Part shown: piece after piece, positions 8,759 through 17,552 of the stretch
Numbering within the stretch: position 1 is the first letter of the stretch
Layout: each line of letters begins with the position of its first letter
Source of the DNA: Microtetraspora fusca
Lineage (GTDB): Bacteria; Actinomycetota; Actinomycetes; Streptosporangiales; Streptosporangiaceae
DNA: 64,000 nt
Direction of reading: 5' to 3'
Assembly (NCBI RefSeq): GCF_001570365.1
Contig: NZ_BBYK01000038.1
Location: forward strand, 562,631-626,630
Translations under genes and position numbers: made by a program
The notes under the pieces: model-generated
The model's input: the letters and a program-made list of their open reading frames with translations, nothing else
Database searches by the model: none
What the model was told of the DNA's origin: nothing

Positions 8759-10381
8759 ATGGTAAACCTCGCTCGCCGGCTCGGCTTGTCCGTCCTGCTG
8801 ACCGCGCTCGCGCTCCTCACCGCCGGTGCCCTCGGCGTTCCGGCACACGCGGATCGGGTGACGGCGACGCGGGACGACGTGACGATGGAGCTGCGCAAGG
8901 ACGGCGTGCTCCATGTCGCGGAGAAGATCACGCTGTCCGGTGGACCGCTGCGCCGCACGCTGCTCACCCGGACGCGTTACGACAACGGCAACGACCGCGT
9001 CTACCGCGTGTCGAACGTCCGCGGGGCCACCTTCGACGGCACGACCATGACCATCAGCGGCAGCGGCACCGTCGAGTACGACGTTCGGGGCGCGGTCACG
9101 CCCCTCAGCGGCGGCGAGGAACTGCGCTGGTACGCCGTGGCGGGGCCGGCCGAGCACGTGACGGTGACGGTGAGCGGCCCCGGGCGGGCCGAGAACATCT
9201 CCTGCTTCGCCGGGGAGCCCGCCTCGGCGATCGGCTGCACCGGCGCCTCGATCGACGAGACCGGGGCGACCGCCATGTTCGAGCAGCAGGGGCTCCGGGA
9301 CGGCGAGACGCTGACGATCGTCGTCGGTTACCCCAAGGGGGCGACCGGCGCCGCGCCGATCCTGGACCGCCGCTTCGAGCTCGCCAACGCGTTCACGCTG
9401 AACATGGTGACCGGGGGCGCGCTGGCGCTGCTGCTGCTCCTGCTCTGCGGCGGCGTCGGACTGCTCTACTGGACCCGCGGCCGGGACGCCCGGGTGGTCG
9501 GCGCCCAGTCCGGCGTGGTCGTCGGCCATCAGAACGGTCAGTTCGCACCCCCGCACGACGTGCGGCCCGGACAGATCGGCACGCTGATCGACGAGCAGGC
9601 CGACGTGATCGACGTGACCGCGACCATCGTGGACCTCGCCGTGCGCGGTTACCTCCGGATCGACGAGCAGCCCCGGCAGGCGTACGACGCGCCGGACTGG
9701 CTTCTGGTCAGGATGCCGTCCGCGCCGGTCGCCTCCCTGCTCCCGTACGAACGCGCGCTTTACGACTCCGTCTTCGAAGGGCGGGACGCCGTACTGCTGT
9801 CGCAGCTGCACGGGTCGTTCACCGCCGGGCTCAGCAAGGTCCGCCACGAGCTCTACCGGGACGTGGTGACCCAGGGCTGGTTCGCCCGGCGCCCCGACTC
9901 GGTCCGTACCCACTGGACGACCGTCGGCGTGATCGCCGCCGTCCTGGGCGTCGTGGCGACCGTGGCGCTCGCCTGGCTGACCACGTACGCTCTGCTCGGC
10001 CTGGCGCTGATCATCGCGGGCGCCGCGCTCGCGGTGGGCGGCCAGTACATGCCCGCGAAGACCGCCAGGGGCGCGACCGTACTCGCCCAGACGCTCGGCT
10101 TCCGGGAGCACCTCGTGTCCGGGGAGATCGGCGACATCCCCCCGGCGCAGCGGATCGAGCTGTTCTCCCGCTATCTGCCGTACGCGGTGGTCTTCGACAG
10201 CGTGGACCGCTGGGCCCGCGTGGTGGCCTCCATCCACGGTGACGGCCGCCCGGCGGACAACCTCTACTGGTACCAGGGCCCGGCGGAGTGGGACCTGTCG
10301 AAGTTCGCCGACTCGATGCGGACCTTCACCACGACGACGTCAGGCGCGATCTCCGCCGCCCGCCTGTTCCGCTCCTTCTAG
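8759..10381 (+). CDS. DUF2207 membrane protein
   Basis: A 540-residue exported membrane protein. A signal peptide (residues 1-31, VPAHA cleavage) is followed by a beta-rich extracellular DUF2207 domain to about 205. A TM helix lies near 212-238, a cytoplasmic region carries RGYLRIDE (winged-helix-like), and a TM hairpin lies near 385-425. The C-terminal end (YLPYAVVFDSVDRWARVV) is the conserved end of the family. Widespread in actinobacteria; no biochemical role is established. Confidence 0.82.
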   Translation: MVNLARRLGLSVLLTALALLTAGALGVPAHADRVTATRDDVTMELRKDGVLHVAEKITLSGGPLRRTLLTRTRYDNGNDRVYRVSNVRGATFDGTTMTISGSGTVEYDVRGAVTPLSGGEELRWYAVAGPAEHVTVTVSGPGRAENISCFAGEPASAIGCTGASIDETGATAMFEQQGLRDGETLTIVVGYPKGATGAAPILDRRFELANAFTLNMVTGGALALLLLLLCGGVGLLYWTRGRDARVVGAQSGVVVGHQNGQFAPPHDVRPGQIGTLIDEQADVIDVTATIVDLAVRGYLRIDEQPRQAYDAPDWLLVRMPSAPVASLLPYERALYDSVFEGRDAVLLSQLHGSFTAGLSKVRHELYRDVVTQGWFARRPDSVRTHWTTVGVIAAVLGVVATVALAWLTTYALLGLALIIAGAALAVGGQYMPAKTARGATVLAQTLGFREHLVSGEIGDIPPAQRIELFSRYLPYAVVFDSVDRWARVVASIHGDGRPADNLYWYQGPAEWDLSKFADSMRTFTTTTSGAISAARLFRSF

Positions 10382-10408
10382 GCGTGCTGCAACGGGTTCG
10401 GCGAGCGG

Positions 10409-11350
10409 TCAGGGGCGGCGGACGCGGATCTCGCCGACCTGCCTGCCGCCGCCCAGCAGGGGCGAAGTGGCCAGCTCGTCGAGCTCCGGGGCGTCCAGGC
10501 CGAGCGCCCGCAGGGCCGCCACGGTCACCGGCACCCGCGCCCGGTCGCCGCCATCCTCGATCTTGACGGCGGCGGCCCGCCCATCGGCGAACGCGAACGC
10601 GTCGAACGCCTCGGCTCCCGCCTTGACCATGAGGCCGGGCAGCGCCCGCATCAGCGCCGCCTCGGGCCGTACCGTACCGCTGGTCCATTCGGGGTGGGCG
10701 CGCATGGCGTCGGCGATCCGGCGCTCGGGGGTGCCCTCGTCGGCGAGCGTGAAGCTTCGGAAGGCCCGCACCACGCCGACCATGGAGACGAAGAACAGCG
10801 GAGCGCCGCACCCGTCCACGCCCGTGGCGGCGACCCGCTCCCCGGTGAGCTCCTCGACGGTGGCCCGGATCGCCCTCTGCAGCGGATGGCCCGGGTCGAG
10901 GTACGTCTCGACCGGCCAGCCGTTCACCACGCAGGTCGCCAGCATGGCCGAATGCTTGCCCGAGCAGTTCATGAAGATCCGGGCGGGCTCGACGTGCGCC
11001 TGGATCGCCCGGTTCCGCGCCTCAGCGTGCTGGGGCAGGGCCTCGGGGCAGCCGAGGGCGCTCTCGTCCAGCCCGGCCTCGGCCAGGATCTTGCGCGCCC
11101 CCTCGACGTGGAAGTCCTCGCCCGCGTGGCTGGCGCAGGCGAGCGCCAGCAACTCGTCCTCAAGCGGGAGCCCCGAACGCACCATGCCGAGCGCCTGCAG
11201 CGGCTTCATCGAGGATCGCGGCGACACCAGGGTGGCCGTCTCCCCGTGGCACATGACAGGAGCCCCGGACGCGTCCACGGCGAGCACCCGCGCCCCGTGG
11301 ACGGACTCCACGAACCCGGAGCGGACCACCTCGACGATCAGTTCGGACAT
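10409..11350 (-). CDS. Asparaginase (type II-like, Pfam Asparaginase_II)
   Basis: A 313-residue protein of the Asparaginase_II family (distinct from the E. coli-type fold), with the conserved [28 protein letters not shown] and [12 protein letters not shown] segments. Predicted to hydrolyse asparagine to aspartate and ammonia in the cytoplasm. ATG 11350. It is divergent from dtd. Confidence 0.88.
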   Translation of the reverse strand: MSELIVEVVRSGFVESVHGARVLAVDASGAPVMCHGETATLVSPRSSMKPLQALGMVRSGLPLEDELLALACASHAGEDFHVEGARKILAEAGLDESALGCPEALPQHAEARNRAIQAHVEPARIFMNCSGKHSAMLATCVVNGWPVETYLDPGHPLQRAIRATVEELTGERVAATGVDGCGAPLFFVSMVGVVRAFRSFTLADEGTPERRIADAMRAHPEWTSGTVRPEAALMRALPGLMVKAGAEAFDAFAFADGRAAAVKIEDGGDRARVPVTVAALRALGLDAPELDELATSPLLGGGRQVGEIRVRRP

Positions 11351-11458
11351 ACGGCGAGTGTACGCATGAATAGGGATACACCCGACCCGCCGCAGACCGC
11401 CCGGTTTCTCCCCGCCCGATCCGGTCACTTCCGCCCGGACGTGGCAGAATTCGGGGCC

Positions 11459-11884
11459 ATGCGTGCGGTCGTGCAGCGGGTCAGCTCCGCGTCGGTGGTG
11501 GTGGACGGCGAGGTCGTGGGAGCGATCGACGAGCCCGGCCTGCTCGTCCTGATCGGGGCCACCCACACCGACGGCCCGGCCGAGGCGGCCCGGCTGGCCG
11601 GGAAGCTCTGGGGGCTGCGCATCCTGCACGGCGAGAAGTCCTGCTCGGACGTCGGCGCCCCGCTGCTCGTGGTGAGCCAGTTCACGCTGTACGGCGATGC
11701 TCGCAAGGGGCGGCGGCCCACGTGGCAGGCGGCCGCGCCCGGGCCGGTGGCCGAGCCGCTGGTCGAGGCGGTCGTGTCCGAGCTCAGATCGCTGGGCGCC
11801 CGAGTGGAGACCGGAGTCTTCGGCGCCGACATGAAGGTGTCGCTGACAAACGACGGCCCGATCACCTTACTGATCGAGGTTTGA
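11459..11884 (+). CDS. dtd: D-aminoacyl-tRNA deacylase
   Basis: Removes D-amino acids from mischarged tRNA, preventing their entry into protein. The 141-residue length is standard. The family signatures are present: [15 protein letters not shown] and the C-terminal [11 protein letters not shown] containing the Gly-Pro cross-subunit motif. The start ATG 11459 gives [13 protein letters not shown], the universal N-terminus. Confidence 0.96.
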   Translation: MRAVVQRVSSASVVVDGEVVGAIDEPGLLVLIGATHTDGPAEAARLAGKLWGLRILHGEKSCSDVGAPLLVVSQFTLYGDARKGRRPTWQAAAPGPVAEPLVEAVVSELRSLGARVETGVFGADMKVSLTNDGPITLLIEV

Positions 11885-11953
11885 CGCGGATCTTCCTCTG
11901 TTAGGGTCGTTCCTCGCCCGAGATCGGAACGCCCATAACCCCCGGGGAGGGTC

Positions 11954-12766
11954 ATGCGTACCACCCGAACGCTCGCCGTCGCAGCCGCCGCGCTCGCCGT
12001 GGCGGCGGCGCCGACCGCGGCTCACGCCCAGGCACCCACCGCGTCCGTCGCCTACCACGGCATCACCTCGGCACAGCAGGTGCAGAAGTTCCAGGAGCTG
12101 AGCGGCAAGGGCTACGTCCCCGTCAGCCTGAGCATCTCCTCCGGTCCCAGCTACGCCGGCGTGTGGGTCAAGTCGTCCGGCGTCACCTGGGCCATGTATC
12201 AGGACATGTCCGCCCAGGGCTACCAGCAGCGGTTCGACGAGTACTACGCGAAGGGCTACCAGCCCACGGTCGTCACGGCCACCGGCAGCGGCGACACCGC
12301 CCGTTTCGCGGCCGTCTTCGTGAAGAAGTCGGGCAAGTTCGTCGCCCGGCACAACATGACCACCGCGCAGCTCACCGCGGCGAACGCCGACGCCGTCGCC
12401 AAGGGGCTCGTGCTGACGTCGGTCGACGTGTACGGCACCGCCGCCGCCCCGATGTACGCGGCGATCTGGACGGCCAACACCTCCGGCGTCCGGTCGGAGG
12501 TCACCGTCGGCAAGTCGTACGCGGAGCACGACGCCGAGTTCAAGGCGCGCGTCTCCAACGGCTACCGCCCCGGCTACATAGCGGTGGGCCCCGGCGGCAC
12601 GTACACGACCGTCTGGCGCAACGACAAGATCAGCGGCTGGTTCGAGCACACCGGAATGTCGAGCTCGGGCTACCAGAGCCGGTTCAACGAGCTCAAGACC
12701 GACGGCTACTTCCCCGCCCAGGTGAACAGCGAGGACGGCAAGTACGCCGCCATCTGGACGAAATAA
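11954..12766 (+). CDS. Secreted BTRD1-type tandem-repeat protein
   Basis: A 270-residue secreted protein. The signal peptide (MRTTRTLAVAAAALAVAAAP...AHA) precedes about five repeats of roughly 45 residues. Each repeat has a GY-x-P entry, a YAxVWxK/YAAIW strand and a SxQGYQxRF helix, as in bacterial tandem repeat domain 1, found also in polyglycine hydrolases and some serine hydrolases. No catalytic domain is attached, so a binding role outside the cell is likely. SD GGGGAGG precedes ATG 11954. Confidence 0.78.
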   Translation: MRTTRTLAVAAAALAVAAAPTAAHAQAPTASVAYHGITSAQQVQKFQELSGKGYVPVSLSISSGPSYAGVWVKSSGVTWAMYQDMSAQGYQQRFDEYYAKGYQPTVVTATGSGDTARFAAVFVKKSGKFVARHNMTTAQLTAANADAVAKGLVLTSVDVYGTAAAPMYAAIWTANTSGVRSEVTVGKSYAEHDAEFKARVSNGYRPGYIAVGPGGTYTTVWRNDKISGWFEHTGMSSSGYQSRFNELKTDGYFPAQVNSEDGKYAAIWTK

Positions 12767-12856
12767 GACCTCACCTGTCGCCGGTCGACCGCGCCAGGAC
12801 GGGCTCCAAGCACCACTCCGTTGGGACTTTCTCATAGCAGTCGGGCGCGCGCGGCC

Positions 12857-13603
12857 TCACAGCCGGGATCTCAGCACGTCGATCTCACAGCCCGGCGCGA
12901 ACGGGTCGAAGCCGTGCTCGACCAGCCAGCGAACCACCAGCAGGCTTCGCAACGACCACCACCCGCGGATCACGTCGAGGTCGACGTCGGTGCCATAGCC
13001 GGCGACGACGTCGCCGAGGTGCTTCTCGTGTCCGAGCGTCAAGGTGGCGAGGTCGAACAGGGCATCACCTTGGCCCGCCTCGGACCAGTCGATGATGCCC
13101 GTGATCTCGTCGCCGTCGACGAACACGTGAGCGATCTGCAGGTCGCCGTGCGTGAACGCCGGACTCCAGGGCCGGAGCGCGGCCTCGGCGACCTGGCGGT
13201 TGCGGGTGACCAGGTCGGCGGGCAGGACGCCGTTCGTCACGAGCCACTCGCACTCGCCGTCGAGTTCCGCCGCCAACTCGTCGAGGCCCCGGCCGGCCCG
13301 GCCGGGCCTGGGCGGCAACGGCGCGTCGTGCAACCTCCGGATGGCGGCGCCCGCCGCGGCCCACGCCGCCGGGGACGCGGTCGACGGCTCGCCGAGGCGG
13401 CCGAGCGCCGTCCCCGGGACTGCGGCGATCGCGAGCACCGGCGGCTTGTGCCACAGGACCTTCGGGGTCGGGACCGGCGCCAGGGCCATCGCCTCGACCT
13501 CGACGTCGATGCGCGCCTGATCGGCGTCCACCTTCAGGAACACGTCGCCGACGCGCAGAGTCGCGCGCTCGGAATGGGCGACGACCATTTTGACCTCGTC
13601 CAT
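12857..13603 (-). CDS. Aminoglycoside-phosphotransferase-like kinase
   Basis: A 248-residue APH/choline-kinase-fold protein. The catalytic loop is FTHGDLQIAHVFV (residues about 149-160) and the metal-binding DWSEAGQGD follows. In the loop the usual HGDxxxxN Asn is His. Related proteins are common in actinomycetes with unknown small-molecule substrates; antibiotic resistance should not be assumed. ATG 13603 gives MDEVKMVVAHSERATLRVGD. Confidence 0.82.
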   Translation of the reverse strand: MDEVKMVVAHSERATLRVGDVFLKVDADQARIDVEVEAMALAPVPTPKVLWHKPPVLAIAAVPGTALGRLGEPSTASPAAWAAAGAAIRRLHDAPLPPRPGRAGRGLDELAAELDGECEWLVTNGVLPADLVTRNRQVAEAALRPWSPAFTHGDLQIAHVFVDGDEITGIIDWSEAGQGDALFDLATLTLGHEKHLGDVVAGYGTDVDLDVIRGWWSLRSLLVVRWLVEHGFDPFAPGCEIDVLRSRL

Positions 13604-13930
13604 GGGCGACCAGTATCCCGGGGGTGATCGTCAACGTCACCAGCTTTATCGCGTGCGATCGCGTGCGATCGCACGGCTGACCGCGTCCCGCTACCAAGCG
13701 GCCTCATACGCGACACCGGCCCCTGACCAGGTCGAGTCCACCACTTTTGTTAGGAGCCCTTATTCGCCCCGTTGGCGCTCGGCGGCTCGGGACGCCCTGA
13801 AAAACCCCCGAAGGGCGTGATCACCCCTGATCACGCCCTTCACGCCGTTCCACTCCCCAATTTGCCGGTGAGTGAGCGCTGCGAGCGCAATCAGGCACAG
13901 CCCCGAGCCCGTCGAGCGCCAGCGAGGTAA
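13604..13930. other. Intergenic, terminator and short local repeats
   Basis: No gene seen. It holds two adjacent copies of GCGTGCGATC near 13650-13670 and the strong terminator at 13811-13840. The rest shows nothing recognisable. Confidence 0.6.
13811..13840 (-). terminator. Rho-independent terminator of ygfZ
   Basis: AAGGGCGTGATCA pairs perfectly with TGATCACGCCCTT around a 4-base loop. On the minus strand the stem is followed by CGGGGGTTTTT. It lies 91 bases after the stop of the minus-strand ygfZ gene. Confidence 0.85.
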
Positions 13931-14974
13931 TCAGGTACGGATGCGGCGGCGCAGGGCGGGGTCGATCTGCACGTTGCGCCCGGCGTCCGGCGGCACGACG
14001 ACCTCCTGCGACGCCGGCACGCCGCCCGCGAGCAGGACCGCGTCCACCGGGACGGTCCGCTTCACGACCGCCAGCGCGATGGGCCCGAGCTCGTGGTGGC
14101 GTGCGGACGAGCCGACGAAGCCGATCTGCGGCGCCTCGGCGTCCTCCTGGGTCTCCGTTCCCTGCCCCTGGATCGTCACCGGGGCGCCGTGCGGGGGCAG
14201 CGTGTCCATGCTGCCGTCCAGGTGCAGGAAGACCAGCCGGCGCGGCGGATGGCCGAGGTTGTGGACCCGGGCGACCGTCTCCTGGCCGCGGTAGCAGCCC
14301 TTGCTCAGGTGCAGCGCCGCGCCGATCCAGCCGACCTCGTGCGGGATCGTCTTGTGGTCGGTGTCGAACCCGAGACGCGGCTCGTGCGCCTCGATGCGCA
14401 GCGCCTCGTAGGCCCACAGCCCGGCCGGGCGCAGCCCGAGGTCCTCCACGGCGGTCGCCAGCCGGACGCGCGGGATCAGCAGGTCTCCGCCGATCACGAC
14501 GCTCCCCTCGGGCAGGCCGTCCGGCACGTGTACGGCACCGCCGGGGGCGGCGACGGAGACGACGGCGTACTCGGAGGTGACGTCGGCGACCTCCACCCGG
14601 AGCATGAAGCGCATCTTCTCCAGGAAGGCGACCAGGTCGGCGGCGGTTCCGGGCTCGACGTGCGCCCAGACCGCCTCTCCGTCGTCCACCAGGACGAGGT
14701 GGTGCTCGACCCGTCCCTGCGGATCGAGGAACAGCGTCTGGGTGGGCGTTCCGGGCGCGAGATCGTCGAGCTTCTGGGAGCTCAGGCTGTTGAGCCAGCT
14801 GAGCCGGTCGGGGCCGGAGACACGGATGACCTCCCGGTGGCTCCGGTCCACGAGCGCCTCGCCGTTCGCGAGCGCCCGCTGCTCGGCGAAGGGCTCTCCA
14901 TAGTGAGCGGCGACCGTCGCGTCAGGGCCTTCGGCGGCGACGGCTCCGGGTGTGTCCAGCAAAGGGCTGCGCAT
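13931..14974 (-). CDS. ygfZ: Folate-binding protein YgfZ/CAF17-like
   Basis: A 347-residue GcvT-fold protein that helps repair or assemble certain Fe-S enzymes with tetrahydrofolate. The diagnostic motif KGCYRGQETVAR is near residues 230-241, and the N-terminal half has the GcvT signature (VIRVSGPDRLSWLNSLSSQ). ATG 14974. It lies 54 bases upstream of a convergently unrelated Nur-like gene in the same direction order. Confidence 0.9.
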   Translation of the reverse strand: MRSPLLDTPGAVAAEGPDATVAAHYGEPFAEQRALANGEALVDRSHREVIRVSGPDRLSWLNSLSSQKLDDLAPGTPTQTLFLDPQGRVEHHLVLVDDGEAVWAHVEPGTAADLVAFLEKMRFMLRVEVADVTSEYAVVSVAAPGGAVHVPDGLPEGSVVIGGDLLIPRVRLATAVEDLGLRPAGLWAYEALRIEAHEPRLGFDTDHKTIPHEVGWIGAALHLSKGCYRGQETVARVHNLGHPPRRLVFLHLDGSMDTLPPHGAPVTIQGQGTETQEDAEAPQIGFVGSSARHHELGPIALAVVKRTVPVDAVLLAGGVPASQEVVVPPDAGRNVQIDPALRRRIRT

Positions 14975-15028
14975 GACTCAAGGCTATTGCCGCCCGCCGC
15001 GCCGCGAAGCCGCGGGAGCGCCCCGAGA

Positions 15029-15439
15029 TCAGCGGCAGTCGCGGCAGCGGCCGAAGACGGTCAGGTGGCGGACGTCCGTCGCGAACCCCAGCTCGTCCTC
15101 CAGGGTGCCGACGAGCCCCTGGACCATCTCGGGCCGGACCTCGGTCACCTCGCCGCAGCCCCGGCACACGAGGTGCACGTGGTCGGCCTCGGACGCCAGA
15201 TGGTAGGTCGGCGCGCCGTGCCCGAGATGGGTGTGGGTGACCATGCCGAGCTCTTCGAGGAGCTCCAGCGTGCGGTAGACGGTCGAGATGTTGACGCCGC
15301 GCGCCGTCTCCTGCACCCGCGAGCAGATGTCCTCCGGCGTCGCGTGACCGAGCGAGGAGACCGCCTCCAGCACCAGTTGACGCTGAGGTGTGACCCGGTA
15401 GCCGCGTGCCCGCAGCTCCTCGTGCCAAGTGTCGGTCAT
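15029..15439 (-). CDS. Fur-family metalloregulator, Nur-like
   Basis: A 136-residue Fur superfamily repressor. The winged helix (residues about 1-80) contains RVTPQRQLVLEAVSSLGHAT and the recognition helix NISTVYRTLELLEELGMV. The metal-rich hinge reads THTHLGHGAPTYHL and DHVHLVC. CxxC pairs occur at CRGC and the C-terminal CRDC. The HTHLGHG stretch and length are closer to nickel-responsive Nur of Streptomyces than to Zur or FurA; this rests on remembered similarity. No nickel transporter or Ni-SOD gene is in the window. Confidence 0.85.
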   Translation of the reverse strand: MTDTWHEELRARGYRVTPQRQLVLEAVSSLGHATPEDICSRVQETARGVNISTVYRTLELLEELGMVTHTHLGHGAPTYHLASEADHVHLVCRGCGEVTEVRPEMVQGLVGTLEDELGFATDVRHLTVFGRCRDCR

Positions 15440-15500
15440 GCACAGAGTGTACGAGCCTATGGGCGACCGATCGGCATAAATCCGTCGCCGATTAATTCGG

Positions 15501-15529
15501 TTGCCGCCCCTCTGGACGTCGCATAGCGT
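15501..15529 (+). promoter_or_regulatory. Predicted vegetative promoter of the small transcript
   Basis: TTGCCG and TAGCGT separated by 17 bases match the -35 and -10 of the housekeeping sigma factor. A start near 15536 would leave a short 5' end before the strong ribosome site at 15543. Confidence 0.55.
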
Positions 15530-15561
15530 ACGAGGCACGCAGAAAGGAGGTGGTCCAAACA

Positions 15562-15603
15562 ATGGTGATTCATAGTTGGACTAGCGAGGTGGCTGTCCGC
15601 TAG
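15562..15603 (+). CDS. 13-residue leader-type ORF
   Basis: ATG 15562 encodes MVIHSWTSEVAVR then TAG. The ribosome site AAAGGAGGTGGTCC (15543-15556) matches 13 of 14 bases of the complement of the 16S rRNA 3' end, far stronger than for the real genes around it. The spacing from AGGAGGTG to ATG is 9 bases. I believe similar short ORFs with a W-x-SEV-x-R end occur in other actinobacteria but cannot check here. The function is unknown. Confidence 0.5.
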   Translation: MVIHSWTSEVAVR

Positions 15604-15669
15604 GACGCCGTCCATTCGGACCTCCGTCCGGATGTCGTACGACGTCCGGCGAATCCACGACAGACACCG

Positions 15670-15766
15670 GAACCCCGGGCAGCCGGCGGTGTGGGACCCG
15701 TTCCCCGCCTTGGTCCAGCCGGCCCGCCTCACCCAGAGGTGGAGCGCGCCCGGGGTTCTTTCTTTT
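15670..15766 (+). terminator. Terminator-like stem with large internal loop
   Basis: GAACCCCGGGC (15670-15680) pairs perfectly with GCCCGGGGTTC (15748-15758), followed by TTTCTTTTCCC. The 67 bases enclosed are GC-rich and can fold internally. The minus-strand dehydrogenase gene ends 31 bases away, so the stem may serve both strands. Confidence 0.6.
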
Positions 15767-15788
15767 CCCGTGAGGGTGGGGATCGGGG

Positions 15789-16796
15789 TCAGACGCCCAG
15801 AGCCTCGGGGTTGACGCAGTGCAGCGGCGGCTCTCCGCCGAGCAGGCGCACGATGTCCCCGCAAATCATCCGGCTGTGGTTCACCTCGGTGTCGTACGTC
15901 TCGCCGCCGATGCCCGGGGTCAGCACGACGTTGTCCATGCCGAGTAGAGGGCCGACCAGAGGGTGGTGCGGATCCGGGGGGACGTGGTCGAGCGCCGCGC
16001 CGCCGAGATGTCCGGTCTTCAGAGCGCCGACCAGCGCCTCGGCGTCGTGGAACTCGGGGCGGGCGGTGTTGATGAAGATCGCTCCCGGCTTCATGGCGGC
16101 GAACTCGGCCGCGCCGATCATGGCGCCGGGCCGAGGGGTGCCGAACGCGCCCGGTGTGCCGAACGCGCCGCTGTCGCGGACGGGCACGCCGTGGACGGAG
16201 ACCACGTCGGCCTCGGCGAGCAGCCGGTCGATGCCGGGCCGGGCCCGTGGCGTGTCTGGGCCGTGGGCGATCACGCGCATCCCGAGCCCCTTCATGCGCC
16301 AGGTGACCGCCCGCGCCGACGGGCCGCCGCCGACGATGCCGAAGGTCCGGCCGGCCAGCTCCCAGGACCGGTGCCGCTCGCGCTCCTCGCGCGTACGGCC
16401 GGCCCTGAGGTCGCCGTCGGCCACCAGCAGCCGGCGGTTCACGGCCAGCAGCAGCGCGAGGGTGAGCTCGGCGATGCCGTCGGCGTCGCGTCCGGGGGCG
16501 CACAGCACGGGGATGCCCCGGGCCGTGGCCGCCGCGATGTCCACGTTGACCGGCTCCGCTCGCGTGCAGGCGACCGCCATCAGGGGCAGGTCGAGCACCG
16601 GCCCGCCGACCTCGTCTCCGTCGGTGATGAGGATGCGGGCGTGCTCCTCCGCCAGCCGGGCGGCCAGCTCCGCCGCCGGGTAGCGGCCCGGCGGGCGCTG
16701 GACCGGGACCGGCTCGTAGATCACCTCGGCCAGCTCACGCAGCCGGGCCCACGCGGGACCCCGCATCGGCGCCAGCACCAACGCCCGTGGTCTCAT
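15789..16796 (-). CDS. D-2-hydroxyacid dehydrogenase family protein, catalytic His absent
   Basis: A 335-residue NAD-dependent 2-hydroxyacid dehydrogenase relative. The Rossmann segment is GRTFGIVGGGPSARAV (the usual G-x-G-x2-G is altered). The catalytic Arg region NTARPEF is kept. The DVFEPEP region reads DHVPPDP, and the catalytic His motif TPHIGG reads TPGIGG; I checked the codons. A tandem GAFGTP duplication lies near residues 206-217. It may be an enzyme with changed chemistry or a non-catalytic NAD-binding protein. Confidence 0.8.
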   Translation of the reverse strand: MRPRALVLAPMRGPAWARLRELAEVIYEPVPVQRPPGRYPAAELAARLAEEHARILITDGDEVGGPVLDLPLMAVACTRAEPVNVDIAAATARGIPVLCAPGRDADGIAELTLALLLAVNRRLLVADGDLRAGRTREERERHRSWELAGRTFGIVGGGPSARAVTWRMKGLGMRVIAHGPDTPRARPGIDRLLAEADVVSVHGVPVRDSGAFGTPGAFGTPRPGAMIGAAEFAAMKPGAIFINTARPEFHDAEALVGALKTGHLGGAALDHVPPDPHHPLVGPLLGMDNVVLTPGIGGETYDTEVNHSRMICGDIVRLLGGEPPLHCVNPEALGV

Positions 16797-16952
16797 CGCA
16801 TCTCCTCGTCCGCCGGTCGGTATCCGCCCGTGACATCGGTCCGTACATGTCGGCCCGTATGGGTCGGTGCGTAGATATCGCCCGGAAACGGCGCGGCGTG
16901 ACAGCCGGACTCCGCGCGGCGTGACGAGCCGTGCGGCGAGGAGGGCGCGGGC

Positions 16953-17450
16953 CTACTCGTCCGGGGTGAAGTCGGCGACCTTCTTCAGCTCGGCCGACGT
17001 GTGCGACTGCAGCGGGTGCCCCATGGCCGCCATGTCGTACGCGTACATCAGGTTGCCGTTGACCAGCCCGTACAGCCGGTGGCCGGCCGAGTAGTCCTTC
17101 GCGGTGTCGGTGCGGGCGACCAGGTCGGTGCGCAGCTCGATCTTGTGGAAGACGACCTCGCCCAGGTAGATCTCCACGATGCCGGTCGGATGCGCGATGC
17201 AGACCTCGAGCTGCCGCTCCGGCTGGATGCGCCAGAAGCCCGACTCGGTCGCCAGCGGCCGTACCTTGGCGCCCTCGTCGTCGAGCAGCCAGGTCCGGCT
17301 GTTGTACGTCAGGAAGGGCTTGCCGTTGTGCCCGAAAACGATCTCCTGCCCGAAGTTCGCGCTCTCCATCGTGGGGTAGCCGACCACGCCGGCTCCCTCC
17401 CAGCGGCCGAGCAGGAAGGCGATCGGCTCAAGGTCAGGGTGTACGTCCAT
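16953..17450 (-). CDS. FABP/nitrobindin-like protein
   Basis: A 165-residue beta-barrel protein of the FABP-like/nitrobindin family. The signature FLLGRWEGAGVVGYPT is at residues 12-27 and the conserved YDMAAMGHPLQSHTSA lies near the C-terminus. Nitrobindins bind ferric heme and react with nitric oxide; the His needed as heme ligand cannot be assigned with certainty (candidate H in GHPLQSH). Rv0813c-type homologues lie near sulfurtransferase genes in Mycobacterium. ATG 17450. Confidence 0.85.
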   Translation of the reverse strand: MDVHPDLEPIAFLLGRWEGAGVVGYPTMESANFGQEIVFGHNGKPFLTYNSRTWLLDDEGAKVRPLATESGFWRIQPERQLEVCIAHPTGIVEIYLGEVVFHKIELRTDLVARTDTAKDYSAGHRLYGLVNGNLMYAYDMAAMGHPLQSHTSAELKKVADFTPDE

Positions 17451-17552
17451 AAGACAGGAGCTTAGGGCGTGTTCCGGGCGTCCGCCCCGGTCGTCGATCC
17501 TCGCCGCCAATGTCCATCTTGTACGGCTTTGCGGCGGATGTAGGCTGCGGGC

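Larger units (their letters stand above)
15536..15766 (+). ncRNA. Candidate small RNA with leader ORF and terminator
   Basis: Predicted to run from the promoter at 15501-15529 to the U-rich end after 15758. Inside: CTAGCG/CGCTAG pairing across the leader stop codon; CGGAC/GTCCG hairpin at 15617-15630; a near-perfect 22-base dyad at 15628-15649 with a GTAC loop; and a closing 11-pair stem (15670-15680 with 15748-15758). The second and third hairpins share bases 15628-15630 and cannot form fully together, as in attenuators. No plus-strand gene follows within 1.7 kb, so it would act as a free RNA or short mRNA. Confidence 0.5.
15440..15788 (+). other. Intergenic region holding a small structured transcript
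   Basis: This 349-base gap contains, on the plus strand only, a promoter, a 13-codon ORF, two overlapping hairpins and a terminator (see separate entries). No longer gene is present. Confidence 0.6.
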
